A DNA stretch of 64,000 bases from Xylogone sp. PMI_703 (lineage: Eukaryota > Ascomycota > Leotiomycetes): positions 434,001 through 498,000 of the forward strand of contig JAJTUQ010000010.1 in the NCBI GenBank assembly GCA_021399445.1, written 5' to 3'. The notes beneath the pieces are model-generated. The model was given only the letters and a program-made list of their open reading frames with translations. It had not been told where the DNA came from and did no database searches. Shown in pieces: positions 10,789 through 23,338 of this stretch; position 1 is the first letter of the stretch, and the number at the start of each line of letters is the position of its first letter. The position numbers were made by a program, and so were the translations under genes.

Positions 10789-12028
10789 ATGTCAAGCAAC
10801 TACGCCATTTTTACCGGAGATTGGATTCTTGTAACCGGTGCTAACGGTTATATTGCTACTCATGTTGTAGATATTCTGCTGCAACTCGGCTATAACGTTA
10901 GGGGTACGGTACGAGCCAAGAAAGAGTTTTTGGATAGATTCTTTGAGGATAAATATGGAAAGGATAGATTTAGGAGTGTTATTGTTCCAGCAATTGAGGA
11001 TAACGACGCATTTAATGAAGCACTTGAAGGTGTGACTGGGGTTGTCCATGTAGTATGTAAAATAATGCTCACCACTGAATCTCTCTCTAAATAGCTGTAT
11101 GTCTTACTGATAATAGGCGTCTGATACGACACTTAAGCCGGATCCCGACGTTATTATTCCGAAAGTGGTTGCTGGAACCTTGAATCTCCTTAAATCAGCT
11201 GCAAAATACCCTAATATCAGGCGGGTCGTTTTAACCTCATCTTCGACGGCCCTTCTAATTCCCAAAATTAATGAAAAGCGCCAGGTTGACTCCAGTTAGG
11301 CATTAGATTCCAATTTCTCATATCTAAATACTGATACATGTTATCAGACACATGGAATTTTGAGTCTATACAGGCAGCATGGAATAACGGTGTCCCTCCT
11401 GAACAAATGCCATTTACCGTGTATGCCGCTTCTAAAACTGAAGCGGAAAGATGGGCGTGGAAGTGGGTCAAAGACAATCAACCAACCTTTACATTCAACG
11501 TTGTACTACCTAGTCTCAATGTAAGAACTAGGGTACTATTTAACCTTATTTCAACTGACACTATTATAGTTTGGGAGAATTCTGATTCCGGAAATCCACG
11601 GCAGTACCATGAGATATGCATGCAATCTGCTACATGGAGATACGTATGTGATGAAGATATTGCCACCAAGTGAGTTTGAGCATGTTGTAAGGTCTCTTTA
11701 CACGTGATAGTAACTCGTTCTAGAATGGTGCGTCAACGTTGAGGATACTGCTCGCCTTCACGTGATTGGCCTCCTAAGTCCTGATGTCAAATCCGAGCGT
11801 ATATTCGCGTTTGCGAAACCACATAACTGGACAGATATTATTAACATTCTTCGAAAGCTACGCCCGGAAAACAAATTGATACCAGACCCTCCGCCAAATG
11901 AAGGTCGCGACCTTACAGAAGTGTTACCCAGTCAGAGAGCAGAGCAACTATTGAGGGACTTTTTTCAGCGGCCAGGGTGGACCAGCCTTGAAGATAGCCT
12001 TGCTGCTGGGATCGAGGGTGTAAATTAA
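10789..12028 (+). CDS. Extended SDR NAD(P)-dependent reductase (GRE2/dihydroflavonol reductase-like)
   Basis: Five exons, 10789-11052, 11117-11294, 11348-11520, 11570-11669 and 11724-12028, encode 339 residues, the usual size for the family. The N-terminus has the nucleotide-binding motif VTGANGYIATHV followed by an arginine-containing VRGTVRA loop that favours NADPH. The catalytic serine region VVLTSSSTA and the YAASK motif (YxxxK catalytic Tyr/Lys) are intact. The C-terminal half contains NVEDTARLHV, typical of these reductases. Such enzymes reduce aldehydes or ketones; methylglyoxal and 2-methylbutyraldehyde are known substrates for relatives. In this setting it could reduce an aldehyde or 2-oxo product of neighbouring enzymes, which is inference. 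All introns are short (49-64 bp). Confidence 0.9.
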
Positions 12029-12864
12029 CTATTGCATGATACTGCTCCCTCTTTGACGTATCGATGTAATATTCTCCCTTTAGTGGACTCTCAATGTGAT
12101 AGTTTAAATACAAATTAAAACTATTTAGCTACTTCTATATTATAAATACATGTTGATAAGATACAACGTTTCATCTTCTATCGGAATCCTCCATACAATT
12201 CAATTCTGATAGACTATTTTTTTAGTCTGTCTCACTTAGATCTCTTGATTTTGAAACATTCGAACGAATTACATTGCTGCAATTCTATGCAGACAAGAAA
12301 ACATGTTAACCCGTACCTTCTTTCATAAATGGTGTATCTTTAGAACAGTCTAGCTCCAAGGAATTACGCTGATTTCCCCCTCCAGATCGCTGTTTGCTAA
12401 AGGCTTCGGTCTCTCTTAGGGTGCCAAGACTTAATTCGATTTTTAGTTCTGAACCAAGAACGTGATAAAAGCAACCTCATGCCTATTAGCAGGCCGGGAT
12501 CAAACATAATCATATAATCTTGGCTTGATATTGAGTCCAGGTCTACTGCAACAGTCAAAAGCCTTTTTGAGCACGGGGCGGTTTCGCATCCGTTGCCGAC
12601 CGATATTTCTTAACAGAAACGCGGCTCTCGGGCCAGTCCCTGAAGATGTGCCATGGTGCACGTTTGATGCTGAATCTGCCTCTCTCGGGCTATCCGGCCA
12701 TAGAGAAACGACTGTACCATATCTCCAAGCTGGTCTGTCGAGTCTTTCATGATACTATATAAAACGTAATCTAACAGTGCGACAGCATCACTTCTACCTC
12801 ACTTCTAGCTCTTGTGACTTTCTACATACTCGGATTTAGAGTTACTCTCGAGCCTCTTTTCGTT
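12029..12864. promoter_or_regulatory. Intergenic region and promoter of the aminotransferase
   Basis: The left 450 bp are AT-rich with no supported gene. Around 12550-12720 the sequence becomes GC-richer with several CGG/CCG triplets. A clear TATA box, CTATATAAAAC, at about 12755-12765 sits 100 bp before the chosen ATG at 12865. A 75-codon frame at 12525 overlaps this promoter and is not credible as a gene. Confidence 0.45.
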
Positions 12865-14976
12865 ATGGGATCTCTTCCAGCCGATATGGATACCAAAGCA
12901 ACGGATACACCATCCAGTATCGTCCTCAACTCCCTTACCGTAGATAGCGTGATGTCACATAGATTGAATGGATCAGTACCTACAGGAACTGCAGCTGCTT
13001 CTGATAGTGACATGTTCAAGAGCCCGGTAAATATCCACGACTAAAACCTCCTTATCAGTGCTTCTTGTCAATTGAAACAAAGAGTTCGAGTCAAACTCTT
13101 TGGCTTGGATAGTGCGTGTTGATTACAGGAGTACCTACTCACAATTTGTGTTTTAGGCATGCTTTACCAAGCCTAAGGCGAAGCGATGGGATCGTAAGTA
13201 GATTCTATGGCCTCCTTACTACCCTCTTCAGATTATATTATATGCATGGTATATTGAAAATCATCATTAATACATAGTCCCTAGATCTGTTTTCCCTTGA
13301 AGCAAGAACTAGAGTGGTATATTAGGCTACTGGCTACTTGAGCTGCTACAACATTAATTGAATCATTTTTAGGCGTCATCTCTTAAAGGTGCAGCTAAAT
13401 ACCTTAAAACCTCCGGTATGACATAACCACATTATAGTTCTATATTGACTGCTGTTAACTAACTCGTCATTTATTAGGATTGATTTCCCTTGGCGGTGGT
13501 CTTCCTTCGAGCGAGAATTTCCCACTTGAAGAACTTTCAATAAAAGTTCCTACACCTCCCGAGTTCACGGAGGAGGAAACTCGCATATCCGGGACACAAT
13601 TAGTTGTAGGGAAACATGATATTCGAGATCAGAAAAGCCTCTACGGTGCGGAAATCTACTTTTCCTCAGGGTACCACTCTCGCTGATATGCAAGTCAGAC
13701 CTCGAAGTGGCTTTGAACTACGGACAGTCAACAGGAGCCCCGCCATTGTTGCGGTTCATTACAGAGCACACTGAGGTTAGCATGAGTCCATTCTCACTTT
13801 AGAGCTATAGTGCTGACGCATTGTTAGATTTTGCATAATCCGAGATACAGTGATTGGCACTGCTGCATAACAGCAGGAAGCACAGCGGCATGGGACGCGA
13901 TCTTGAGAATCTTATGCGAAAGAGGTGACTACATTCTTGCGGAAGAATATACATTCTCAAGTGCACTTGAAACCGCCATCCCATTAGGTATCAAAGCCGC
14001 TCCTATTAAGATGGACGAACAGGGCCTTCTTCCCCAAGCTCTTGACGAAATTATGATAAATTGGAACGAGTCAGCACGTGGTGGCAGAAAACCTCGTCTG
14101 CTTTATACAATTCCATCTGGTCAAAACCCCACGGGTGCAACACAGGGTGCCCGACGTCGAGAGGAGATCTATAAGGTAGCCCAGAAGCATGACATATATA
14201 TTATTGAGGACGAACCATATTACTTTCTTCAGATGCAACCATACACAAGTGCGAGTCCCGGTTTGGAATCCATATCCACATATAACGGAAACTCGTCTGG
14301 GAAACTCTTACCATCATTCTTAAGCATGGATATGGATGGGCGTGTGTTGCGCTTAGAGTCGTTCTCTAAGGTCATCTCTCCGGGAACTCGAGCGGGATGG
14401 TTAGTGGGTTCAGAGCAAGTTATTGAACGATTTATCAGGCATTTTGAAACTTCTACTCAGAATCCTAGTGGACTTTCTCAGCTTGTTCTCTATAAGCTAC
14501 TTGATGAGCACTGGGGCCATTTGGGCTACTCAGACTGGCTGTCCCACCTGCAATCTCAATATACTCGCTGTAGAAACGTCATGGTTCAAGCATGCGAGAG
14601 ATTCATGCCCACGGATATCACCAGCTGGGTGCCACCTTCTGCTGGCATGTTCGTAAGTAGCATCTTTTTTTACTCCGAATATATCAGAAACGTGTTTAAC
14701 TCATGCTGTACTTAATAGTATTGGATTAAGGTTGACTGGCGAAAACATCCTAAATATAAACAAGATGAAGACCATCGAATTGTTGAAGAGTCAATCTTCA
14801 AAGCGGCTATTAGTAAGGGTGTTTTATTATCTTGTGGAAGCTGGTTCAAGGCCGACAAGGCTCTAAAAGAAGAAAACATGTTTTTCCGGGCAACTTTTGC
14901 CGCTGCAACTGAGGACAATATCACTGAAGCTATTAAAAGATTTGCGGAAGCATTGAAGGTTGAATTTAGCTTGTAA
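12865..14976 (+). CDS. PLP-dependent aromatic amino-acid aminotransferase (class I/II, Aro8-like)
   Basis: Eight exons: 12865-13026, 13157-13193, 13285-13313, 13373-13415, 13478-13645, 13699-13775, 13828-14652 and 14719-14976, giving 532 residues. Three consecutive exons are only 37, 29 and 43 bp; each is needed to keep the frame and rebuild the conserved KRWDHLFSLEARTRASSLKG region. The product moves an amino group between an aromatic (or branched) amino acid and a 2-oxo acid. Motifs: ISLGGGLPSSENFP, YTIPSGQNPTG, EDEPYY (Asp300 near the PLP nitrogen), and SFSKVISPGTRAGW with the Schiff-base lysine at 353. The C-terminal exon carries the small domain ending in EFSL. With the nearby hydroxy-acid oxidase and ThDP decarboxylase it suggests 2-oxo-acid metabolism. 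Kynurenine aminotransferase is an alternative name. Confidence 0.92.
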
Positions 14977-17900
14977 CACAACAAGCCAAAGAAGTTCGAT
15001 AGCTTTTCTACAGCTGTCAAATAATTTAGCATCACCATCAATTAAAGTATAGAAAAATAGATTGAAGTACCAAAAGTAGCCTATGGCTGCAGTGCCTATC
15101 TTATTAAATACTTAGCATGAGTATGGTCTCATTGTGTGCCAACCCCGGTAATTTTAGTAGGAGCTACTTTCTCACCGGCCGTTAAGGCCAATTTACGCGG
15201 GAGACGAGGAACAGAAGCGGTGGGCGATCAACCCAGACTACGACTACCAACACTCGACACGGAGCTCCGACAAAGTTATGCAGTGATTGGTTGCTGCTTT
15301 GCGGAGTTTTAGCGCTGCGGAGCTTGACTGGCGCTTTGCGGACTCTCTATTTTATTGCATTGCAGGCTTTGAGAACTGCCTGGCCCATTGGTGTGCGCTA
15401 CAAGATTCGGTGCTTACAAGGGCAGGTGTGAGCTTTGAGGATGACTTCAGCAGTAGATGAGTGATAGATCGCACGAATGCGCTCAATAATGCCGCATATA
15501 TTGGCTTTCAAAGCATGTCAAGTATAATGCTAAGTAACCCGCTATAATTACAGGAGTAGGGCCCATAACATCACGCACTTCGTTAAAAACGAATAACATC
15601 AGGTATGAGTGTAGGAATTTAGAGGAGGAGTACATGGTGTATATCTGTCCTAAGTTAGTTGCACTTGTTCTGACTACCAACAGAGCTGAGCAGCTTGTCC
15701 GGAACGGTGACGCTACTTTCCACAATGCAACGAAGCGTGATATGGTTCTGTCTCGAGACATTGGAGGCAAACTCCAGGAGGAGTATGCTGTCTTGCCTAA
15801 CTTCAGTGCGTCACAGGTAATCGCTCGTTTACATCTAGATTTTCATTTGTACTGATACTAACTAGGAAGGACCTTGTGGCTTCACAATTCAACCACTGGC
15901 AGAGTATATCTAACTAACAGTTTTATAGTAAGCAACACTAGTGAAACAATCTGTACAGAGATTGAGACCTAGTTTCTTTAAAATCATGCGACTATCATCA
16001 TTCAATAGGAGATCAGTTCATCTAGACCTGATAAAGGTGCTATATGCGTTGTTCACAAGTAAGTTTGATTTGGACATTCCATTTTAACATCCTCACTAGC
16101 GGACCACGCTCACACTCTGACAGCGCCGGGAATTGCGGTATCGACGATCTCACGCCGTTTAACACTGGGGGCATAACATTGCTGGGTTATGCGGATCTGA
16201 GCGGTATTGATGGGTTGTCCATGCCTTCGGGTGCATTGTGCCTCGCTGCAGATAACTGAGAGAAGGCACAGGGGTTTGGTGCATGTTATATCGAGCAGTA
16301 GCAAAATTGAGTTACTCCAGGGATGATGCGGTAACTAAGTATCGCTAGGTTTAACTGGCCAGAGTTAGCTACACTGCCCTGGATGAAGGAAGGCGAAGGC
16401 TCCTGGGGCCAACGCACACGACGATCAGGTTAGCTCACCACGGCTTACCGCCACCGAAGTCTCCAGTCTTCCTTTATTCGGAGTTGGTACACCACGATCT
16501 ATTCAACAGCGAGGATGCTCTCGGTTTGATCTAATTTCTGATTAAACATCGGTTACGTTATTCCGGGCGCGTCACCAGCGGCATACCGGTAAGATTCCTA
16601 GACGCTTGCTAATTTTGGTTATGGGATACCGGAAGTTCCGAGGAGATTTTGTTATATAATACCGTCCGATCCTGGTATTGAGTAGCTACTAGTAGTTGGC
16701 CCCTGATTCTTAGGTATCTCGACTTCAATTTAGTGTTTGCTATCATACTCACAGCGAAGTTCGAGTGCTATAAATATCATAGTCTAGCAATATCCAGTAC
16801 TGCTTCTGCTTAGTAAAGGATAGCCACAAAGGCAGCTTCAAGAACAAGCTATTGCACATAGAATCATCCCCAATCCTGTGGAGATGGGCAATCAGACAGG
16901 ATGAAGTATTAAAGTAGGTAACTCAAAGTACACTCTGTAGCGTACGGAGAATTCTACCATCCTACCGAATAATTCGGCGTGTAGAGGCCCACTCCGACGC
17001 CAAGATACCGTAGCGTACGCAGATCTCTATCTTATCTAAGCTCTGCAATAGTGCTAGGCACCATAGCGTTTATATTATGCCCGATTGCTCACTACATATT
17101 TTAAAAATTATGTAAACAGCGTTACAAGATCTTCCAAGCTCGCTTGCGGAACATCCCTACATGTCTCTGTTGACACTTCTCATACATGTAGAACTTCGGT
17201 CCGACCTGTGATAATCGCCCTAGAGAAGATCCTAATGGAAGCCTCGCCGGGATTGGGCTTGATGGGATCCGTAATATCCCCAACTATGGTCAGGGCTGAC
17301 AGAAAAGAATTTTCACTCAGCCTGTGACGGTATTATACTGCCGTAGTATGGCCCTCTTAAAATACGGCACAAGATAGTTTCAAGAGTCTAGTCAGGCTAT
17401 TCTTAGCCGAAATAAGGGTAAAAACAACAGCATTAACTGAAAATGATCCAACCTAGTGTGCCCTAGAGGCAGATCATTGACTATGCTAACTACTGGCTAT
17501 CCAGTATTCAGACCTCTCTTATTGGATACCATCAAATATTAAAATTTGTACACACCCTTGTATAGTCCGATAACAATAAGAACGCTAGTCTGCTATATGA
17601 CTTATAACTCACTATAGTAGAAGTAAGAAGGGTCACTAAGGTTTCATTTCTAAAACAAGCCACGCAAGAACAAAAATACAAGTTGTATTATGGACATTTC
17701 GACAACAATAGTATTCCCCAAACTCAAAATTAGAACAATTCCATTCCCTAATATTCATCGATTATGCTACATAATGCCCTTCAAACTTCCCAATAATTAG
17801 TTGTTATGGTGTCCCTTATTGCCATACCCACTGTACTGGCCCACAAAGCTCTGACGGGTCCGACGGGGGTTATTATTGTTAAAAACTTTATTTTTGATCT

Positions 17901-18673
17901 TTGTGTGGAAAAATAGTAATTTTGGTAGTAAAAGACTAAGGCGCTTGTAGCAGCGTTTGAGGATAGTTTTGCTATACGTTTTTTACGTGAAAAATGTAAA
18001 AGATTAAGTAAACATTACCAAGAATATAAGAGTTCACTGTGTCCATTATTAGTGTCTATGTACTGTAACGAAGGGACCCATTATAAGTCTATATATGTAA
18101 CATGTCAGCAAACCGTTACCCAATAAACTAGTTACTTAATAGTACTATGATTCTGTATTAAAACAAATACGATATCAAATAGTAATACTAGTAATATTCT
18201 CCGTGGATCCGCAGAGCTACACGTAAGGTCTTCTAATCATGTAATGGGCGTTGAGATTTTGGAAAACAAGTTAAAAGATGACGATTTATTAATTCTACCA
18301 CGGCAGTGAGAGAGATCGTATCATCGTATGACTGTCACTTGGTCAACCGTAGTGTTCACCGATGTCAGGGCTTCGGGTTTCGGTACCTTGGCGTTAATAA
18401 GCACTTATTTGTCAAGGATTACGGCGCAGTGGTTAGGCTGGAGTGCATATAAATTGTATGGTGTAGTGACTGTATGAACTACTAGTTACAATGTTCTGTG
18501 TGAACCCCTAAATCTCTGCTCGGCTAACCCCCTTAGTGCCTATTACATAAGCACTATTTCTGACATTAACTTAAGTTATTGGATGCTTACGTCAACCCGT
18601 CTCGCCTCGTGCAGGCAGGAAATATTTGGCTGATAGTAACGTTATCTATCCTCTCCAAAAGAGGAACTGAGCG
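14977..18673. other. Gene-poor AT-rich stretch, no supported gene
   Basis: About 3.7 kb. The only open frames are 60-95 codons, are crossed by frames on both strands, and match no family I recognise; the best is a plus-strand frame at 15601-15852 of about 84 codons. From about 16.5 kb on, the sequence is rich in TpA steps and full of stop codons in all frames. That is compatible with old transposon sequence decayed by repeat-induced point mutation, but I cannot identify an element or termini. The last few hundred bases hold the promoter of the regulator at 18674. Confidence 0.4.
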
Positions 18674-21523
18674 ATGTCGATACTTGACAGCGGCCTTGTT
18701 GAGGACGCACTGGAGTCATTTGCAAACTTCGAGGACTCTGCTGGCCCTTCCCTCCCCATCGGCGGCAGTAATGCTAGTAAATCAGGGGCTTCGGAGAAGC
18801 CAGAGAAGATAATCTCGTGCATTAACTGTCGTAAGAGAAAACTGAAATGCAACCGAGTCAAGCCAGCTTGTACAACATGCCTCCGTGCAGGACTGTCCTG
18901 CGAGTATCCGGAGAGGAAAAAGATTGCAGGGTCCAGGAGGCGAAATATGAGAGAGCTGGAAGCTAGATTAGGTTTGTTGATGCCCTTTCATTATCGCTCT
19001 TCCATTATAGAAATGCTTAGCTTATGGATTCTATACAGCACAGGTTGAGACGAAGCTTGTGGCCGAGGTTAACAGGGTCAAGAGTCTTGCTACTAGGTCT
19101 GCTTCAGAAACACCACAGGTACAGGCGCTAGCCGACTCGGACGATGTTTTTATGGATTTCGAGCTTGGGAGCAATGATGATATTAATATATCGAATCTAC
19201 CAGACGAACCGGCACAGTCAGTTCCAAATATCCACGCACATGGTCCAACTCATCCTTCCCCAGACTCTTGCCAAGAGTTAATAAGTTTAGGAGCTGAGGA
19301 GCCATTACCTCCACCTGAACTATTTGAAGAATTGTATGTTTCATCTCAATTCAGAATTAAGTGGGAATTTACCTTAACGTGTAATAGAACCCAACTATAC
19401 TTCGAGCAGTGCCATCTTCTAGTCCCAATTATCCATAAGAACCGATACCTTGATGCGTTGAAACTCACACCGAGTAAAAGGCCTCCAATTTGCTTACAAT
19501 ATGCTGTATTAGCATCTGCAGCAACTCTCTCTGATAGATATTCAAACTACCACAATATATTTTATGAGAGATCAAGGAAATATCTTGAAAAGGCTGAAAT
19601 GAGCGTAAGTCCTTTATTAATAGCCTTTTATATCTTGAAACCATATTCTTACTTAATCCAAGGGAAGTGGAGAGTTATACACTTCAGTTCATTATGTTCA
19701 AACTTGGGTTCTTATTGCAAACTATGAAGCCAAGCACGCGTATTTCACTCGGGCGTGGATGAGTACAGGAAGATGTACTCGACTTTCTCAAATGCTTGGA
19801 TTATATAACCTTGACAGCAATTATCCCAACAACAAAACTGTAATTGCTCCAGCAGTAGACTGTATTGAGAAAGAGGAGCGTCGAAGAGCCTTTTGGGCGG
19901 CGTTTCATGGAGACAGGTATGTTTTCTGACCTCTTAATAATAGGTTCCAAAAAGTAAATACTACGTAGATGGGCAAGTTCTGGTACTGGATGGCCTATGA
20001 CCATTGATGAATCCATGGTGAGTTGTACATTAAGGCTACCCGTCGTGAAATGCTAAATTAGTTATAGATACAAACAAATCTACCATCTTCAGAGATGGCT
20101 TTTGAGGCTGGAATTGAGGAGAAGACCCCTTCTCTACAGGAAGCCCTTACTCCCAAAGGCGCCTCTAGACTCTCGCCATTTGCAGCAGTAATTTTATCGG
20201 CATGCCTATTTGGACATAACTTTCAACATTTACAGACAACAGGACCAAATGAACACCCAGAAGATTTGGTTAGAGGCGAATTCTGGAAGCGGCATAAGAG
20301 AATAGATAACGTCTTATCCAGTACTTTTATGTTTCTCCCAGAGCATCTGAGACTTCCCCAGGGCATACGAGATATGAATGTTGTGTTCGTTAATATGAAT
20401 ATCCATACATCTACAATATGCCTTCATCAGGCGGCTATATTAACTGCACAAAAGTATAGCCTTGATTCAAAATTCATTCGACAATGCCAAAGACGAAATT
20501 TGATGGCTGCTGAAGAGGTTACCAATATTATGCGGCTTGTGAGCCATATGAATCCTGCTATTGTAAGTAACACGTGCAGACGCTAATTCGTTAGCTAATC
20601 CATAATGTACTAATATTGCCTTGTAGATACCTCCATGGATTTGCTTTTGCCTCTATGTTGCTGTTGGCGTTTTTTTACAAGACCAAATAACAACCCATAA
20701 TCGACCACAGAGTAGCAGTAATGCTGATTTTCTCTTATCTGCTATGAAAGCGATGAGCAAGAACCATAAAATCGCGCAGCAGTTTATCATTCAATTGGAG
20801 TTCGACCTTGAAGCCAGTGGCATTCACCTCAAAAACCACGCGAAGAAATGTACTGCTCCTAAGCCATGGATGCGGATTCATCGTGGAGTCCTTCCTGAAG
20901 GATTCGTTATCCCCGAAACATTGTACAGTACGAAATTCTACTCCTAAAATACCAGTATTATTACTAAAGTACTAGCTATAACAGGCCAAAAACCAAAGCA
21001 CACCAGCGGTAGCATCCCAGTGGGTGATTCGAGTGATTCTACGAGCAGCAGTCAAACGCCGCAACTAGTCATCAGCGAACACCATCGCAACATAGATCCC
21101 TACATAGCAGGCGCTACTCCAAATACTCTACCTTCACCACTCAATTTACAAGATCGCTTATTTGCAACCACTTTTAACCTTCCCATCCCATCGATTTCTA
21201 ACTTCAACACTGAGAGTCTTGATACATCCGTGTATGATGTAACGAATGATGGAGAGATTCCAAATACTAAGACTCCAAGAGAGTATTCTTATGATAGGTT
21301 AGCTACTAACAGCCATGACCATGGCACAGCAGACCAATATGGAGCATTTCAACATAATGAATCCATTTGTATTGCTGATATTGGCCGGCTACCAGTAACT
21401 CCTGGGCAGGGCGATATGGTTAGATCAACTTCTGCAGACATTTCACTTAATTTTAATGGTGATGATATCACGTCTCTACTGGAACAGACCGGATGGCCTG
21501 GAAACAACATCGGTGGCAATTGA
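18674..21523 (+). CDS. Zn2Cys6 transcription factor (XlnR-like architecture)
   Basis: Eight exons: 18674-18971, 19039-19333, 19388-19604, 19663-19916, 19969-20017, 20068-20562, 20627-20927 and 20985-21523, giving 815 residues. The binuclear zinc cluster is near the N-terminus, with cysteines at 49, 52, 59, 66, 69 and 76 (CX2CX6CX6CX2CX6C), followed by a basic linker and a short coiled-coil helix. The fungal_trans middle region begins around LPPPELFEELTQLYFEQ and contains VPIIHKNRYL and the RRRAFW element. The C-terminal ~180 residues are Ser/Thr/Asn-rich. It probably regulates neighbouring genes. The model relies on one weak 3' splice site (CAAG at 19662), but skipping that intron breaks the conserved domain. 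Which genes it controls is unknown. Confidence 0.88.
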
Positions 21524-21701
21524 CTGGAAGTTTAAGATTCTATTTATTTTATGGCGATAGACGAATCTGGTTTTCATTCCTGTTCACGAATACAAAGTGG
21601 GGTCAACAGATAGTAATGACGAGACACGTTTTGGAATTTGAAGATTCTAGTAGAGTATATTTTACCTAAAACAAACAAACGCAGACTAGGAGTCTTCTAA
21701 C

Positions 21702-22780
21702 TTAAGCAGATCTATGCTCTATCCCGCTGATCAGATACGCAGCTGCTCGATATTGCAGGAGTGGGTCATCCGACGCCTCAACGCCGTCAACACGTGGAAT
21801 GGGATCAAAAATGATATACTTTTGTTGTGCCATATTGTCCTCCAAAATTTCGGATAGACTGATCGTTCCCAGCTCTACCACCCTCCTCGTTTCAGGCCAT
21901 TTGACCCAGTTGTCATTTGTTACATCCCCTTCCTCAGCCACCTGCGCTGTAAGCTTGAACTCTATAGGCCCTTTGGCTAATAGGTTAGGAATTTCGCCAA
22001 ACAGGTAATTTTCTCCTCGAGCAGCTGCTTCTTCGGCGCTCAGTTCCTGCACTCCTGCCACAGGCTCAAAACGGTACCGTATGTAGGTTTCGTCCCCAGA
22101 CGCGGCGACCAACTTGAAGGTATTCACAGCGAAATGACGCTGGTGCGCAAAACTAGCAGGAAAAGGCCTTGGCAACTTGATAAACTCTGCGGCCTTGGGG
22201 TGGTCAATGAGATAGTCGGCAAGAGTACCATTTTTCAAGCCACTGAAGAACCCCAGAGCCTCTTCGCCGTTGCTGCCTGGTGTACCATCGATACTATGGG
22301 CTACAAGATAATGCAACTGTTATTTTCTGTGTTTGATTATCGACTTGAGACACGATCTTACCAATAATATCAGTATGAATACGTCGTGGTGACTCGGCCA
22401 GTTGAAAGCGAATGGCGAAGCCACGCGGGTTACCTCGTGGATCCGAATCCGGAATATCAGGATTACCTGTCGATGAGGAGAAGCGGGCGATGATTGGAGT
22501 TGAGAGTTGGTTAAAGTGCTGCGCCCTTGATAACGCCTTTGCATCGGATGTAGGTGTGAAGATGCCCTTCAGAAGGATGCCTTTGGCATGGCCTTCGCAA
22601 AGTCTGGACGTCAGTATATGATAGTTCAAGACCTAGTAAAGGCTAAGCAAGTGTTGCTGAGACAACTTACCAGGACGAAAGCCGGGTCGAGGTCCAGAAA
22701 GCGAACGTAGTGTCTGAGCAAGCTTTTTACCTGTCTCTGCGACCTCAGGATCCGCTGGCAAAGGTATCTTAATATCCCAA
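21702..22780 (-). CDS. Catalase-like heme protein (SrpA-type), 5' exon unresolved
   Basis: Exons on the minus strand: at least 22780-22671, then 22592-22362 and 22300-21702, about 313 residues. The first visible exon begins with a split Trp codon behind an acceptor (CTGCTAG), so a short 5' exon with the start codon must lie upstream; I could not place it. The fold is that of minimal heme catalases (catalase-related peroxidases, usually 330-360 residues): GFRPGHAKGILLKGIFTP carries the distal histidine, then ARFSSSTGNPD, NPRGFAIRF, and the C-terminal RYRFEP. It may use peroxide to oxidise an organic substrate rather than only dismutate it. It is divergent from the FAD monooxygenase at 23339 and ends 180 bp from the Zn2Cys6 gene, with which it is convergent. 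Confidence 0.82.
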
Positions 22781-23338
22781 CTAGCAGGTTAATAGGAAGT
22801 TATGTCATAATCTGCTGTGTTGACAAGTAATTAGGTAGAATTTTTGAATCAAATAGTATAGACTTAAATCTTTGTTGGTAGGCCTTAAGCACATGGAAAG
22901 GACAATAGGATATACTTTTCCGCTTTCAGTACCTGCAACGGCTCAACTCCTAGCTTCTGGTTACCAATCATGGAATAATCACCTTTGTCTGGTTCGCCGT
23001 ATGCCAAGCAGGGACTTGCCATACTGCGGTAATCCAACTGTTAATGGTACAGGAGCAATTCATACAGTTGAATGCCGTCATTTGGGTGTGTTTGTCTTCA
23101 AGTAGCGGTTCCTATAGTAGCCCCGGGGCTCGGGCTTTGTTCCTTCAGCGGCGCATAGGCTGTTCTTTTTGCCTCCACTAGCAGCCGGCCCTGGAAAAGT
23201 AGTAGAGTCTGAAGTGCAATGTCCGAAGTGCAATGTCTAATCTTCATATTCATCTATAAGAAGTCACTAGGCAGGGCTAGGTGAGGCTAGATATCTTTGT
23301 AGAAAAAGTGAATGTAGACCGGCAATCTGCTAGAGACA
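22781..23338. promoter_or_regulatory. Bidirectional region between catalase-like and monooxygenase genes
   Basis: About 560 bp between divergent genes. It must contain the unplaced first exon of the catalase-like gene and both promoters. The string GAAGTGCAATGTC occurs twice in tandem at about 23210-23236. A GC-rich patch with GCCCCGGGGC lies near 23119-23128. No separate gene is supported. Confidence 0.4.

Noticed and set aside
15483..15855. Overlapping 95- and 73-codon frames
   Set aside because: They lie on opposite strands of the same bases, match no family and have no neighbouring exons in phase.
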